NCBI GenBank assembly: GCA_944321945.1
Contig: CALUNE010000002.1
Span: 186,001 to 250,000, forward strand
Source: an uncultured Alistipes sp.
Lineage (GTDB): Bacteria; Bacteroidota; Bacteroidia; Bacteroidales; Rikenellaceae
Reading direction: 5' to 3'
DNA length: 64,000 nucleotides
Every line of letters starts with the position of its first letter. Positions within the stretch are counted from its first letter, which is position 1. Under the pieces are notes generated by a model that did not search any database, was not told the origin of the DNA, and worked only from the letters and a program-made list of their open reading frames with translations. Both the position numbers and the translations under genes were made by a program. Positions 24,120-32,842 of the stretch are shown here, piece after piece.

Positions 24120-26909
24120 TCAGTGCCCGTTGTGACGGCGGAGGAACTCGCCGGTGTGGCTCTCCGCACAGTGTTCCAGATCGCGGGGCGTACCCTCGAA
24201 GACGATGTGCCCGCCCGCCTCACCGGCTTCGGGACCCAGATCGACGACCCAGTCGGCACACTTGATGATGTCCATGTTGTGTTCGACGATGACGATCGTA
24301 TGTCCGCGTTCGATCAGGGCGTTGAACGCCGCCAGCAGCTTCGAGATATCGTGGAAATGGAGCCCCGTGGTGGGTTCGTCGAAGATGAACATCACACCGC
24401 CCTGTGCGGCATCCTTCGTCAGGAACGAAGCCAGCTTGACGCGCTGGCTCTCGCCGCCCGAGAGGGTCGACGACGACTGTCCGAGCTTGATGTATCCCAG
24501 ACCGACATCCTGCAGCGGCTGCAGCCGTTCGACGATCCGCCGGCAGGTGGCGTTGCGCAGATCCTCGCCGAAGAAGCCGATGGCCTCGTCGACGGTCATC
24601 TCCAGCACGTCGTAAATGTTCTTTTCACGGTACTTGACCTCGAGAATCTCGTCGCGGAACCGCTTTCCGCCGCAGGCTTCGCAGACCAGTTCGACGTCGG
24701 CCATGAACTGCATCGAGACCTTGATGACGCCCTCGCCCTGACACTCCTCGCAGCGGCCTCCGGCGACGTTGAACGAGAAGGCCGCGGGCCCGAGACCGTT
24801 GTGTTGGGCATAGGGCTGGTCGGCGAACAGCTTGCGGATTTCGTCGTAGGCCTTGATGTAGGTGACGGGATTCGAGCGCGAGGACTTGCCGATGGGATTC
24901 TGGTCGACCATTTCGATCGACTTGAGCAGCTGTACGTCCCCCTCCAGACCGTCGAAGTCACCGGGTTTGAGCCCCGTGTCGTAGAGCATGCGGCGCAGTG
25001 CGGGATAGAGGATCCCCTTGGCGAGCGACGACTTGCCCGACCCGCTGACGCCCGTGATGCAGGTCATCACGCCGAGCGGGATGCGCACGTCGATGTTCTT
25101 GAGGTTGTTTTCGCGGGCTCCGCAGATTCGGATCGAGCGGCTCCAGCCGCGGACGCTCGTCGGAACGGGGATCTTGCGACGTCCCGTGAGATAGTCGGCC
25201 GTCAGGCTGCGCTCGCACTTCAGCAGATCGGGCTGCGTGCCGTTGAAGACCACCTCACCGCCGTTGTATCCGGCCTTGGGGCCGATGTCGACGATCCAGT
25301 CGGCGGCACGGATCACCTCCTCCTCGTGTTCGACGACGATCACCGTGTTGCCCAGATCGCGCAGTTGCTTCAGCACGCCGATCAGCCGGTTCGTATCGCG
25401 CGGATGCAGTCCGATCGAGGGTTCGTCGAGGATGTACATCGAGCCGGTGAGGTTGCTGCCGAGCGACGTCGAGAGGTTGATGCGCTGGCTTTCGCCGCCC
25501 GAGAGGGTCGACGACAGCCGGTCGAGGGTCAGGTAACCCAGCCCCACGTCGGCCAGATACTGCAGTCGGTTGCGGATTTCGACCAGAATCCGGGCGGCGG
25601 TTTTCGTGTCGTGCTCGTCGAGCTGCAGAGCGGCAAAGAATTCGATCAGTTCGTCGACGGGCATGCGCACCAGATCGGCGATCGTGCGTCCTCCGACCCT
25701 CACGTAGAGAGCCTCCTTGCGCAGACGCGAGCCTCCGCACTCCGGGCAGACGGTCTTTCCCGTGTAGCGGGCCTTCATCACGCGGAACTGGATCTTCCGG
25801 CGTTCGGAATCGATGTACTGGAAGAATTCGTCCAGTCCGTGGAAGTATTGGTTGCCGCGCCAGAGCAGCTGTTTCTGGGCAGCGGTGAGTTCATGGAAGG
25901 GGGTGTGGATCGGGAAGTCGAATTTCGAGGCGTTGTCGATGAGCTGCTGTTTCCAGCGGCGCATTGTTTCGCCGCGCCAGCAGGCGATGGCATCCTCGTA
26001 GATGGTCTTGCTCTTGTCGGGGATGACCAGATCCTCGTCGATGCCGATCACCTTGCCGTACCCCTCGCAGCGGGGGCAAGCCCCGAGCGGGTTGTTGAAG
26101 CTGAAGAGGTGTTCGGTCGGGGGTTCGAACTCGATGCCGTCGGCCTCGAAGCGCGACGAGAACTTCCGCACGCCGTCGTCGGTGATCGTCATGCAGACCC
26201 CGTCGCCGTAGGAGAAGGCCCGGGCCACGGAGTCGCGCAGCCGGGTCGGGATCTCCTCGTCGTTGCGCACGCGGAGACGGTCGACGACCAGCAGCATCTC
26301 CTCGGCGCGGGTTTCGGGGCCGATGCCGGGCAGCACCTCCTCGATGAGTTTCGTTTCGCCGTTCACGTAGACGCGCATGAAGCCGTCGGAGAGCAGCAGC
26401 GTCAGCTTCTCGATGATTCCCTGTCCTTGGGTCAGGACGAGCGGCGAGGCGATGATGACGCGCTGATCCTCATGGGCGAGCAGGTATTCGGCCACGTCAT
26501 CCGTCGAGTAGCAGCGCACCTCCTGACCCGATACGGGCGAGAAGGTGTGGCCCACGCGGGCGAAGAGCAATTTGAGGTAGTCGTAGATTTCGGTCGTGGT
26601 GCCGACGGTCGAACGCGGGTTGCGCGTATTGACCTTCTGTTCGATGGCGATGGCCGGAGCGATGCCCTCGATGAGGTCGACATCCGGTTTGTTGATCTTG
26701 CCGAGGAACTGCCGGGCATAGGCCGAGAGGCTCTCGACATAACGTCGCTGCCCTTCGGCAAAGATCGTGTCGAAAGCCAGTGTCGACTTGCCGGAGCCCG
26801 ACAGACCGGTGATGACGATCAGTTTCTCGTGCGGAATCTTCAGCGAGATGTTGCGCAGGTTATGGACCCGCGCCCCCTTGATATATATGCAGTTTTCGTC
26901 TCTTTCCAT
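24120..26909 (-). CDS. uvrA: Excinuclease ABC subunit A
   Basis: 929 residues, damage recognition in nucleotide excision repair. Two ABC ATPase halves: Walker A GLSGSGKST near residue 32 and GVSGSGKSS in the second half; two signatures, LSGGESQRINLS and LSGGESQRVKLA; zinc modules CPRCEGYG, CPECGG and CEECQGEG...CEACGG. It starts MERDENCIYIKGARVHNLRNI. It lies 186 bases after yigZ and 94 before the M16 gene. A plus-strand frame running 5.8 kb opposite it is a composition artefact. Confidence 0.97.
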   Translation of the reverse strand: MERDENCIYIKGARVHNLRNISLKIPHEKLIVITGLSGSGKSTLAFDTIFAEGQRRYVESLSAYARQFLGKINKPDVDLIEGIAPAIAIEQKVNTRNPRSTVGTTTEIYDYLKLLFARVGHTFSPVSGQEVRCYSTDDVAEYLLAHEDQRVIIASPLVLTQGQGIIEKLTLLLSDGFMRVYVNGETKLIEEVLPGIGPETRAEEMLLVVDRLRVRNDEEIPTRLRDSVARAFSYGDGVCMTITDDGVRKFSSRFEADGIEFEPPTEHLFSFNNPLGACPRCEGYGKVIGIDEDLVIPDKSKTIYEDAIACWRGETMRRWKQQLIDNASKFDFPIHTPFHELTAAQKQLLWRGNQYFHGLDEFFQYIDSERRKIQFRVMKARYTGKTVCPECGGSRLRKEALYVRVGGRTIADLVRMPVDELIEFFAALQLDEHDTKTAARILVEIRNRLQYLADVGLGYLTLDRLSSTLSGGESQRINLSTSLGSNLTGSMYILDEPSIGLHPRDTNRLIGVLKQLRDLGNTVIVVEHEEEVIRAADWIVDIGPKAGYNGGEVVFNGTQPDLLKCERSLTADYLTGRRKIPVPTSVRGWSRSIRICGARENNLKNIDVRIPLGVMTCITGVSGSGKSSLAKGILYPALRRMLYDTGLKPGDFDGLEGDVQLLKSIEMVDQNPIGKSSRSNPVTYIKAYDEIRKLFADQPYAQHNGLGPAAFSFNVAGGRCEECQGEGVIKVSMQFMADVELVCEACGGKRFRDEILEVKYREKNIYDVLEMTVDEAIGFFGEDLRNATCRRIVERLQPLQDVGLGYIKLGQSSSTLSGGESQRVKLASFLTKDAAQGGVMFIFDEPTTGLHFHDISKLLAAFNALIERGHTIVIVEHNMDIIKCADWVVDLGPEAGEAGGHIVFEGTPRDLEHCAESHTGEFLRRHNGH

Positions 26910-27095
26910 ATCAGTGCAACCTCCTTGCGGGGTCGTTTACTCTCTTTTCCTTTGCGGTGGTTATATTCCCTTTCTGTTCGGGTCGGTGTCTGTTCCGGTG
27001 TTGCGGAACCCTGCTCCGCATCCGTCTATTCGCGGCTGTTTTTGGGGCTGGTTGCGGTTTCTGGCGTTGTGCGCCCTCTTCGCTGTCCATCCCGG

Positions 27096-27695
27096 TTACT
27101 CCCGGAGCGAACCGCCGGCCTTTCGCAGCCGCTCTTCGAGCCGGTCGGCGAGGCTTTCGCGGATCGTGAGCCGCATCGTGCAGAGGTTGTCGAACTCCTG
27201 CGCCTCGATGCGTGGCTGCAGCTCCTTGACCACGCGCATGATGTCGTTCATCGCCACGTAGGGGAAATCGACCGTCACCGTACGGTCGACCGTCCGTTCG
27301 ACGATCCGGGCCGCCTCGATGGCCGCAGCGGCCGACTCCTTGTAGGCGGCGATCAGCCCCGGCACGCCGAGTTTCGTGCCGCCGAAGTAGCGGACCACCA
27401 CGACCAGACAATCCGTCAGGTCGTTCGACAGCAGCTGCCCGAGAATCGGTTTTCCGGCCGTTCCCGAGGGTTCGCCGTCGTCGTTGGCGCGGAACGTCTC
27501 GCCGTGGGGGCCGAGACGCCAGGCGTAACAGTGGTGCGTGGCGTCGAAGAATCGCTTGCGCAGGGCGTCGAGGCGTTCTCGGATCTCCTCCTCCGAGCGG
27601 ACGGGATAGATCCACGCGAGGAATTTGCTGCTTCTTTCGCGGCAGGCGGCCTCGGCCTCCTCGGCCACGGTCCGGTAGAGATCGTCGGCCTGCAT
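27096..27695 (-). CDS. yigZ: YigZ/IMPACT family protein
   Basis: 199 residues, UPF0029. The N-terminal IMPACT domain holds the hallmark HHCYAWRLG, NDDGEPSGTAGKPIL and VVRYFGGTKLGVPGL stretches; a small ferredoxin-like DUF1949 domain (about 135-195) follows. Family members bind nucleic acid or regulate translation, but the bacterial role is unsettled. It starts 3 bases after lepB and ends 186 bases before uvrA. Confidence 0.92.
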   Translation of the reverse strand: MQADDLYRTVAEEAEAACRERSSKFLAWIYPVRSEEEIRERLDALRKRFFDATHHCYAWRLGPHGETFRANDDGEPSGTAGKPILGQLLSNDLTDCLVVVVRYFGGTKLGVPGLIAAYKESAAAAIEAARIVERTVDRTVTVDFPYVAMNDIMRVVKELQPRIEAQEFDNLCTMRLTIRESLADRLEERLRKAGGSLRE

Positions 27696-27698
27696 TGC

Positions 27699-29051
27699 CT
27701 ACCGGACTTTGCGGAAGAGCCGCTCCCAGCGGATGTTCGACGGGAACTTCTTGTTGGCGTCGAGCGACAGCCAGACGAACGAGGCCTTTCCGACGATGTG
27801 GTCCTCCGGCACGAATCCCCAGAATCGCGAGTCGGCCGAATTGTGGCGGTTATCGCCCATCATCCAGTAGTAATCCATGGCGAAGGTGTACTGCGTGGCG
27901 GGGGCGCCGTCGATGCGGATCACGCTGTCGCGCACCTCGAGATCATGCCCCTCGTAGGCCTCGATGATGCGGCGGTACAGGGGCAGATTCTCCGTCGTAA
28001 GCTCCACCGTGGCACCCTTCTTCGGGATCCAGATCGGGCCGTAGTTGTCCTGGCTCCAGCGGGCATCCTCCCACTGCGGGAAGACATCGGTCGAGGGGGT
28101 GTAGATGTACCGGCGCATGGAGATGACGTTGCTCGAGGCTTCGATCTTGCGGGCGGCCTCCTCGGTGAGCGACATGTAGTAGGCCGCGCCGTTTCCGCTG
28201 TACTCCGTGATGCCGAGGTTGTCCAGCGCATACTGCGTGAAGGGGGCGTTGGTCTGTACGATGTAGGAGGTCTGCAGTCCGGGGATGGGTTCCTGGGCCG
28301 AGCCGTTGACATAGACCTGTCCGTCGCGGATCACGAGCGAATCGCCGGGCAGCGCCACGCAGCGTTTGATGTAGTTTTCGCGTTTGTCGACCGGGCGGCT
28401 GATGACCGTGTACTTTTCGTTGAGGCGTTTGCGGCCCTCCTCCTTGCCGAACGACTCCTCGAAGCCGCGCAGCACGTCGTAGTAGGTCACCGACTGGTTT
28501 TCGAGCAGCACGGTGTCGCCGGCCGGGAAGTTGAAGACCACCACGTCGTTGCGGCGGATGGGCTTGAGCCCCTTGAGACGGTGATAGGGCCACTTGATCG
28601 CTTCGGAGAAGGACTTTTTGGTCTGCGAGAAGGGCATCGTGTGGTGGACGAACGGGAACGAGAGCGGCGTATTGGGCATCTGGGGTCCGTAGGAGACCTT
28701 GCTCACGTAGAGGTAGTCACCTACCAGCAGCGACTTCTCCATCGACGAGGTGGGGATCACATACATCTGGAAGATGAAGATGTGCACGAGCGAGGCGACC
28801 ACCGTAGCGAAGATGATGGCGTTGACCCACTCATAGACGGTCTTGTAGAGTTTGTTTTTGCGGCACAACTCGGCGTTGTGACGCCAGACGTAGCGGTAGA
28901 AGAGTTTCGAGATGTAGAGGTCGTAGATGATCGGCAGACCGAGGAGCAGCCAGAGGTTGCCGGTCCAGACGACGAACCAGAGGGTATAAAGCAGGGCGGC
29001 CAGTGTGAAGCCGACCCATTTGTTGCCGAAGAAAGCCTTGATTTTTTGCAT
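27699..29051 (-). CDS. lepB: Signal peptidase I
   Basis: 450 residues from ATG 29051 (MQKIKAFFGNKW); an earlier in-frame TTG at 29069 adds six residues. There are two or three N-terminal membrane segments (about 12-45 and 75-98), then the S26 peptidase domain with catalytic Ser103 in TSSMEKSLLVGDYL and the Lys in NYIKRCVALPGDSL, and the conserved GDNRHNSADSRFWG. It cleaves signal peptides of the Sec pathway. The protein is longer than E. coli LepB because of a large insertion in the periplasmic domain, as is usual in Bacteroidota. It is 18 bases after dapB. Confidence 0.95.
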   Translation of the reverse strand: MQKIKAFFGNKWVGFTLAALLYTLWFVVWTGNLWLLLGLPIIYDLYISKLFYRYVWRHNAELCRKNKLYKTVYEWVNAIIFATVVASLVHIFIFQMYVIPTSSMEKSLLVGDYLYVSKVSYGPQMPNTPLSFPFVHHTMPFSQTKKSFSEAIKWPYHRLKGLKPIRRNDVVVFNFPAGDTVLLENQSVTYYDVLRGFEESFGKEEGRKRLNEKYTVISRPVDKRENYIKRCVALPGDSLVIRDGQVYVNGSAQEPIPGLQTSYIVQTNAPFTQYALDNLGITEYSGNGAAYYMSLTEEAARKIEASSNVISMRRYIYTPSTDVFPQWEDARWSQDNYGPIWIPKKGATVELTTENLPLYRRIIEAYEGHDLEVRDSVIRIDGAPATQYTFAMDYYWMMGDNRHNSADSRFWGFVPEDHIVGKASFVWLSLDANKKFPSNIRWERLFRKVR

Positions 29052-29069
29052 CTTGTCGTGGTGTTTCAA

Positions 29070-29828
29070 CTATTTCAACAGGTCATCCATTCCGTATACG
29101 CCCCGCTTTCCGCAGAGGAATTCGGCGGCGACGACCGCACCCTGGGCCAGCGTTCGGCGGTTTTTGATTTCGTGGCGCAGTTCGAGGATGTCGTCTTCCG
29201 ACTCGTAGGTGACGGTGTGGATGCCCGGCACCATTCCCTCGCGCACCGAGCGGATTTCGATCCGGTCGGCAGGGGTATCCTCGCTGCGTTCCACGCGGTT
29301 GGTTGCGTGGGCGATTCCGGGGGCGAAGTTCACCCACCCTCGTTTCGAGGGGAGGTTTTCGATGATTCCTTCGGCCAGTGTGATGGCCGTGCCGCTCGGG
29401 GCATCCTTTTTCTGGGTGTGGTGCACCTCTTCGATGCGCACCTCGTAGCCGCCTCCGACGCGACCGACGAGTGCGGCCAGTTGACGGTTGAGGCGGAACA
29501 TGAGGTTGACGCCCAGACAGTAGTTCGAGGCGTAGAACATCGCCCCGCCGCGTTCGCGGCACAGTTCCTGCAGTTCGGCCAGACGGTCGGTCCAGCCCGT
29601 CGTACCGCTCACGACTGCCACGCCGCACTCCAGACAGGTGCGGATGTTGTCATAGGCCGTGGCGGGGGTGGTGAATTCCAGCGCCACGTCGATCCCGGCC
29701 AGGTGTGCGGCATCCAGTTCGCCGGCATTTGCCTGATCGACGATCAGCCCGATCTCATGTCCCCGTTCGCGGAGGATGCGTTCTATTTCGCGGCCCATCT
29801 TGCCGTATCCGATGATTGCAGCCTTCAT
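29070..29828 (-). CDS. dapB: 4-hydroxy-tetrahydrodipicolinate reductase
   Basis: 252 residues from ATG 29828 (MKAAIIGYGKMG). NAD(P)-binding GYGKMG at 7-12; catalytic and substrate stretch EVHHTQKKDAPSGTA with the His pair and Lys. It performs the second committed step of lysine and meso-diaminopimelate synthesis. A TTG-initiated extension to 29861 would include the promoter and is rejected. A minus-strand TATCTTTG box lies at 29859-29866, about 30 bases upstream. First gene of the dapB-lepB-yigZ series. Confidence 0.95.
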   Translation of the reverse strand: MKAAIIGYGKMGREIERILRERGHEIGLIVDQANAGELDAAHLAGIDVALEFTTPATAYDNIRTCLECGVAVVSGTTGWTDRLAELQELCRERGGAMFYASNYCLGVNLMFRLNRQLAALVGRVGGGYEVRIEEVHHTQKKDAPSGTAITLAEGIIENLPSKRGWVNFAPGIAHATNRVERSEDTPADRIEIRSVREGMVPGIHTVTYESEDDILELRHEIKNRRTLAQGAVVAAEFLCGKRGVYGMDDLLK

Positions 29829-29858
29829 AGTGTTCACGTTCGAAAAATTCGGTTCCGA

Positions 29859-29866
29859 CAAAGATA
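29859..29866 (-). promoter_or_regulatory. Putative -7 element of the dapB operon
   Basis: Minus-strand TATCTTTG, exact consensus, 31 bases before the dapB ATG. The -33 position shows TTTAC instead of TTTG, so it is only moderately supported. Confidence 0.45.
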
Positions 29867-29901
29867 CGAATAAATTTGTAAACTGAACGTCGCCGCCGGT
29901 G

Positions 29902-29931
29902 TTTATCGTATGCGGGGAATGCGTATCTTTG
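29902..29931 (+). promoter_or_regulatory. Promoter of truA
   Basis: TTTA at 29902-29905 and TATCTTTG at 29924-29931 (18-base spacer). The -7 box is exact and the -33 box has one mismatch. The leader would be about 13 bases. Confidence 0.55.
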
Positions 29932-29950
29932 CAGTCAAAAAGATCCAGCG

Positions 29951-30724
29951 ATGCGTTATTTTCTCGAACTCCGTTATCTGGGAGCCGCCTATTGCGGCTG
30001 GCAGCGGCAGCCCGACCAGCCGTCGGTACAGCAGACCCTCGAGCGGGCGCTGACGACGCTGCTGCGAGAGCCGATCGAGGTGACCGGGGCGGGCCGTACC
30101 GATACGGGGGTCAACGCCTCATACTACGTGGCCCATTTCGACTGCACGATGCCGGTTGCCGATCCGGTACAGATCGTCTACAAGCTGAATTTTCTGTTGC
30201 CGGGCGACATCTCGGTCTGGAGCCTGACGCCCGTGGCCGACGATGCCCATGCGCGCTTCCACGCCCGCGAACGCGAGTACCGCTATTACATCGAACCGCA
30301 CAAGAACCCCTTCACGCGCCATCTGACGTGGCAGTACTACGTGCCGCTGGATCTGGAGCGGATGAATCGTGCGGCGGCCCTGCTGCTCGAGTATGAGGAT
30401 TTCACGTCGTTTGCCAAGCTCAATTCGAACAACCGGACCAACATCTGCCACGTTCGGCATGCGGCATGGACGGTCGACGAACGGGGCGTGCTGTGCTTTA
30501 CGATCCGTGCGGACCGTTTCCTGCGCAACATGGTGCGATCGATCGTCGGAACGCTGGTCGACGTGGGACGCGGGCGCTATACACCCGATGATTTCCGGTC
30601 GATTGTCGAGAGCCGTGATCTTTCGCGTTCGAGTGCCGGGGCGCCGGCGCAGGGGCTTTTCCTGAGTGACGTGCGCTACCCTGCCGAGATCTTCTCCGGC
30701 TCCGACTTAAGAAGTCGGTTTTAG
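29951..30724 (+). CDS. truA: tRNA pseudouridine(38-40) synthase
   Basis: 257 residues. The catalytic Asp51 is in GAGRTDTGVNA; other family stretches are RYLGAAYCGWQRQP, FHAREREYRYYI and FLRNMVRSIVGTLVDVGRG. It modifies U38-U40 of the anticodon arm. The last residues (about SDLRSRF) and the stop codon are encoded inside the first unit of a repeat array: the sequence CCGACTTAAGAAGTCGG plus TTTTAG recurs 444 bases downstream. The C-terminal tail was therefore probably altered by repeat insertion without damaging the domain. Confidence 0.94.
   Translation: MRYFLELRYLGAAYCGWQRQPDQPSVQQTLERALTTLLREPIEVTGAGRTDTGVNASYYVAHFDCTMPVADPVQIVYKLNFLLPGDISVWSLTPVADDAHARFHAREREYRYYIEPHKNPFTRHLTWQYYVPLDLERMNRAAALLLEYEDFTSFAKLNSNNRTNICHVRHAAWTVDERGVLCFTIRADRFLRNMVRSIVGTLVDVGRGRYTPDDFRSIVESRDLSRSSAGAPAQGLFLSDVRYPAEIFSGSDLRSRF
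30702..30718 (+). terminator. Hairpin at the truA stop codon, part of the repeat
   Basis: CCGACTT-AAG-AAGTCGG followed by TTTTAG; the T-run contains the first base of the truA stop. It looks like a terminator overlapping the last codons. The identical hairpin recurs at 31146-31162. Confidence 0.5.
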
Positions 30725-31365
30725 GGGCGCCCGAACCTTGCCGGGATTCAGCCGCCAGTCTCCGCTTCCGGCCTCCTGCATCCGCGGCATACGAAGTCGG
30801 TTTCAGGGCGTCTGAACCTTGCCGGGATTCAGCCGCCAGTCTCCGCTTCCGGCCTCCTGCATCCGCGGCATACGAAGTCGGTTTCAGGGCGTCTGAACCT
30901 TGCCGGGATTCTGCAGCCAGTCTCCGCTTCCGGCCTCCTGCATTTGCGACATACGAAGTCTGTTTTAGGAAGTTAATTCCGCACTTCGCTTGCAGCGGAA
31001 TAAGAATCGGTCAAAGGCCGAGCGCCCGGAGCGGGAGGCTGGAAAGGTTCCGATCTTCCTGCGCCCGCTCAGCCCGGGATTTGACCGATTTCCGCGAAAG
31101 CGACTTGCGGATGGTTTTGGTGGTACCTTTTGCCACCAAAAGGTACCGACTTAAGAAGTCGGTTTTAGGGGCGTCCGAACCTTGCCGGGATTCTACAGCC
31201 GGTCTCCGCTTCCAACCTCCTGCATTCGCGGCATATGAAGCCGGTTTTAGGAACGCCCGAACCTTGCCGGGATTCAGCCGCCAGTCTCCGCTTCCGGTCT
31301 CCTGCATCCGCGGCATACGAAGTCGGTTTCAAGGCGTCCGGGTTTTACCGGGTATCGATTTTTAA
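30711..31365 (+). repeat. Array of 81-82 bp direct repeats, interrupted
   Basis: Units begin GAAGTCGGTTT at 30711, 30793, 30874 and 30955, then after an insertion-like block at 31155, 31237 (GAAGCCGG) and 31319. Spacings are 82, 81, 81, then 82 and 82. Each full unit carries CCTTGCCGGGATTC, CAGTCTCCGCTTCC and CCTCCTGCAT. Copies two and three are almost identical; others diverge by a few bases. The open frames on both strands (31011-31316, 31081-31365) change frame meaninglessly with unit length and are not credited as genes. No conserved spacers, so it is not a CRISPR. Confidence 0.9.
30962..31162. repeat. Structured element splitting the repeat array
   Basis: A 200-base block with nested inverted repeats. 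AATCGGTCAAA (31005-31015) pairs with TTTGACCGATT (31080-31090) around a GC-rich, partly self-complementary core. It then contains GGTACCTTTT (31122-31131) with AAAAGGTACC (31138-31147), and overlapping TTTTGGTGG (31115-31123) with CCACCAAAA (31133-31141), which exclude each other, and lastly the CCGACTTAAGAAGTCGG hairpin. It resembles a short non-autonomous repeat (MITE- or REP-like). No transposase is present. Confidence 0.65.
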
Positions 31366-31372
31366 AATAAAA

Positions 31373-31403
31373 AGAGAGCCGTTCCGATGACGGAAGGCTC
31401 TCT
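31373..31403 (-). terminator. Terminator of lpdA
   Basis: AGAGAGCC (31373-31380) pairs with GGCTCTCT (31396-31403), and inside it TTCCG with CGGAA around ATGA. On the minus strand it is followed by TTTTTATTTT. A T-run also follows on the plus strand, so it may work both ways. Confidence 0.88.
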
Positions 31404-31431
31404 TCTTTTTTGTTGGAAATCCGGCGAACGA

Positions 31432-32808
31432 TTACAGATGAATAGCAGCACCGAGAGCTGCTTCGGCCGCCTCCATCACCCCTTCGTTCATCGTCGGATG
31501 CGCATGAATCGTGCGGGCGATCTGGTGAGCCGTGGCACCCAATCGGCGGGCCAGGGTCGGTTCGGCCAGCATCTCCGTTACCGAAGCCCCCACCATGTGG
31601 GCGCCCAGCAGATGATCCTTTTCGTCGAAGATCAGCTTGACAAATCCGTCGCGATCGCCTGCGGCTGTGGCTTTGCCCGAGGCCGTGAAGGGGAAGCGGC
31701 CGATCTTGACCTGCAGTCCGCGTTCGACAGCCTGCTGCTCGGTCATGCCGACCGATGCCACCTCGGGCTGTGTGAAGACACACGACGGAATGGTCGAGTA
31801 GTCCACCGCCTCGGGCTGAAGTCCGCAGATAGCCTCCACGCAGCAGATCCCTTCGGCCGAAGCCACATGGGCCAGAGCCGGTCCCGGCACGATATCGCCG
31901 ATGGCATAGATGCCCGGAACATTGGTGCGGTAGAAGGCATCGACCTTGATCTTGCCGCGTTCAACCTCGACGCCCAACTCCTCGAGGCCGATTCCCTCGA
32001 TGTTCGGCTGAATGCCCACGGCCGACAGCACGACATCGGCCACGAGTGTTTCGGGGCCCTTCTTGCCCTCGATCTCCACGTCGCAACGCTCCTCGGCATT
32101 GATGCTCACGCGTTTGACGGTCGTTCCGACGAGCACTGCGGCGCGCATCTTGCGGAAGGCGCGTTCCATGGCCTTCGAGACCTCCTCGTCCTCGAGCGGC
32201 ATCATGCGCGGGAGGTATTCGATGACGGTGACCTTGACGCCCAGCGCGGCATAGAACCAGGCCAGTTCGCTGCCGATGGCACCCGAACCGACGACGATCA
32301 TCGTTTCGGGCAGGCGGGTCATGGCCAGCGCCTGCCGCGAGGTGATCACCCGCTCCCCGTCGACCGGCATGAAGGGCATCTCGCGCGGACGGGCACCGGT
32401 GGCCAGGATGATGTGGTCGGCTTCATACACGGTACCGTCGACGTCGATGTGGCCCGGTGCCGTGAGACGTCCGAAGCCCGCAATCAGATCGATGCCGTTC
32501 TTCTTGAGCAGGAACTGTACGCCGCGCGACATGGTTTCGGCCACCGCACGCGAACGGGCCACAATCTTCTCGAGATTCGGACGGACCGCACCGTCGAGCT
32601 CCAGTCCGTAGTGTTCGGCATTGCGGCAGTAGCCGTAGACCTGGGCGCTTTTCAGCAGGGCCTTGGTGGGGATGCACCCCCAGTTGAGGCAGACGCCTCC
32701 CACGTCGGCCCGTTCGACGAGGGCCACCTTGCGGCCGAGTTGTGCGGCCCGGATGGCGGCCACATATCCGCCGGGGCCGCTGCCGACGATCAGAATGTCG
32801 TATTTCAT
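31432..32808 (-). CDS. lpdA: Dihydrolipoyl dehydrogenase
   Basis: 458 residues, FAD flavoprotein disulfide reductase (E3). FAD motif GSGPGGYVAA near residue 9, redox pair Cys40 and Cys45 in GGVCLNWGCIPTKALL, NAD motif VVGSGAIGSELAWFY, second FAD motif YAIGDI, and the active-site base in HAHPTMNEGVMEA. It reoxidises lipoyl groups of 2-oxoacid dehydrogenases or the glycine cleavage system. No E1/E2 genes are next to it, so its complex partner is unknown here. Confidence 0.95.
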   Translation of the reverse strand: MKYDILIVGSGPGGYVAAIRAAQLGRKVALVERADVGGVCLNWGCIPTKALLKSAQVYGYCRNAEHYGLELDGAVRPNLEKIVARSRAVAETMSRGVQFLLKKNGIDLIAGFGRLTAPGHIDVDGTVYEADHIILATGARPREMPFMPVDGERVITSRQALAMTRLPETMIVVGSGAIGSELAWFYAALGVKVTVIEYLPRMMPLEDEEVSKAMERAFRKMRAAVLVGTTVKRVSINAEERCDVEIEGKKGPETLVADVVLSAVGIQPNIEGIGLEELGVEVERGKIKVDAFYRTNVPGIYAIGDIVPGPALAHVASAEGICCVEAICGLQPEAVDYSTIPSCVFTQPEVASVGMTEQQAVERGLQVKIGRFPFTASGKATAAGDRDGFVKLIFDEKDHLLGAHMVGASVTEMLAEPTLARRLGATAHQIARTIHAHPTMNEGVMEAAEAALGAAIHL

Positions 32809-32842
32809 CTTTGTTCGGATAAGGTTCAGGGTTGGAATTTGT

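Noticed and set aside
24027..29873. A 1948-codon open frame on the plus strand antisense to uvrA, yigZ, lepB and dapB
   Set aside because: It is opposite confidently identified genes. The translation has no domain and is dominated by Asp/Val/Gly/Arg/Ala, as expected from reading GC-rich codons backwards. Similar long antisense frames appear opposite lpdA, pgm, serC, ribBA and trkH.
31011..31316. Short open frames on both strands of the repeat region (31011-31316 minus, 31081-31365 plus)
   Set aside because: They consist of repeat units and the folded element; the encoded peptides change frame between units and carry no signal or domain.
30711..31365. CRISPR array
   Set aside because: Units are 81-82 bp and nearly identical throughout, with no short repeat separated by unique spacers, and there are no cas genes.
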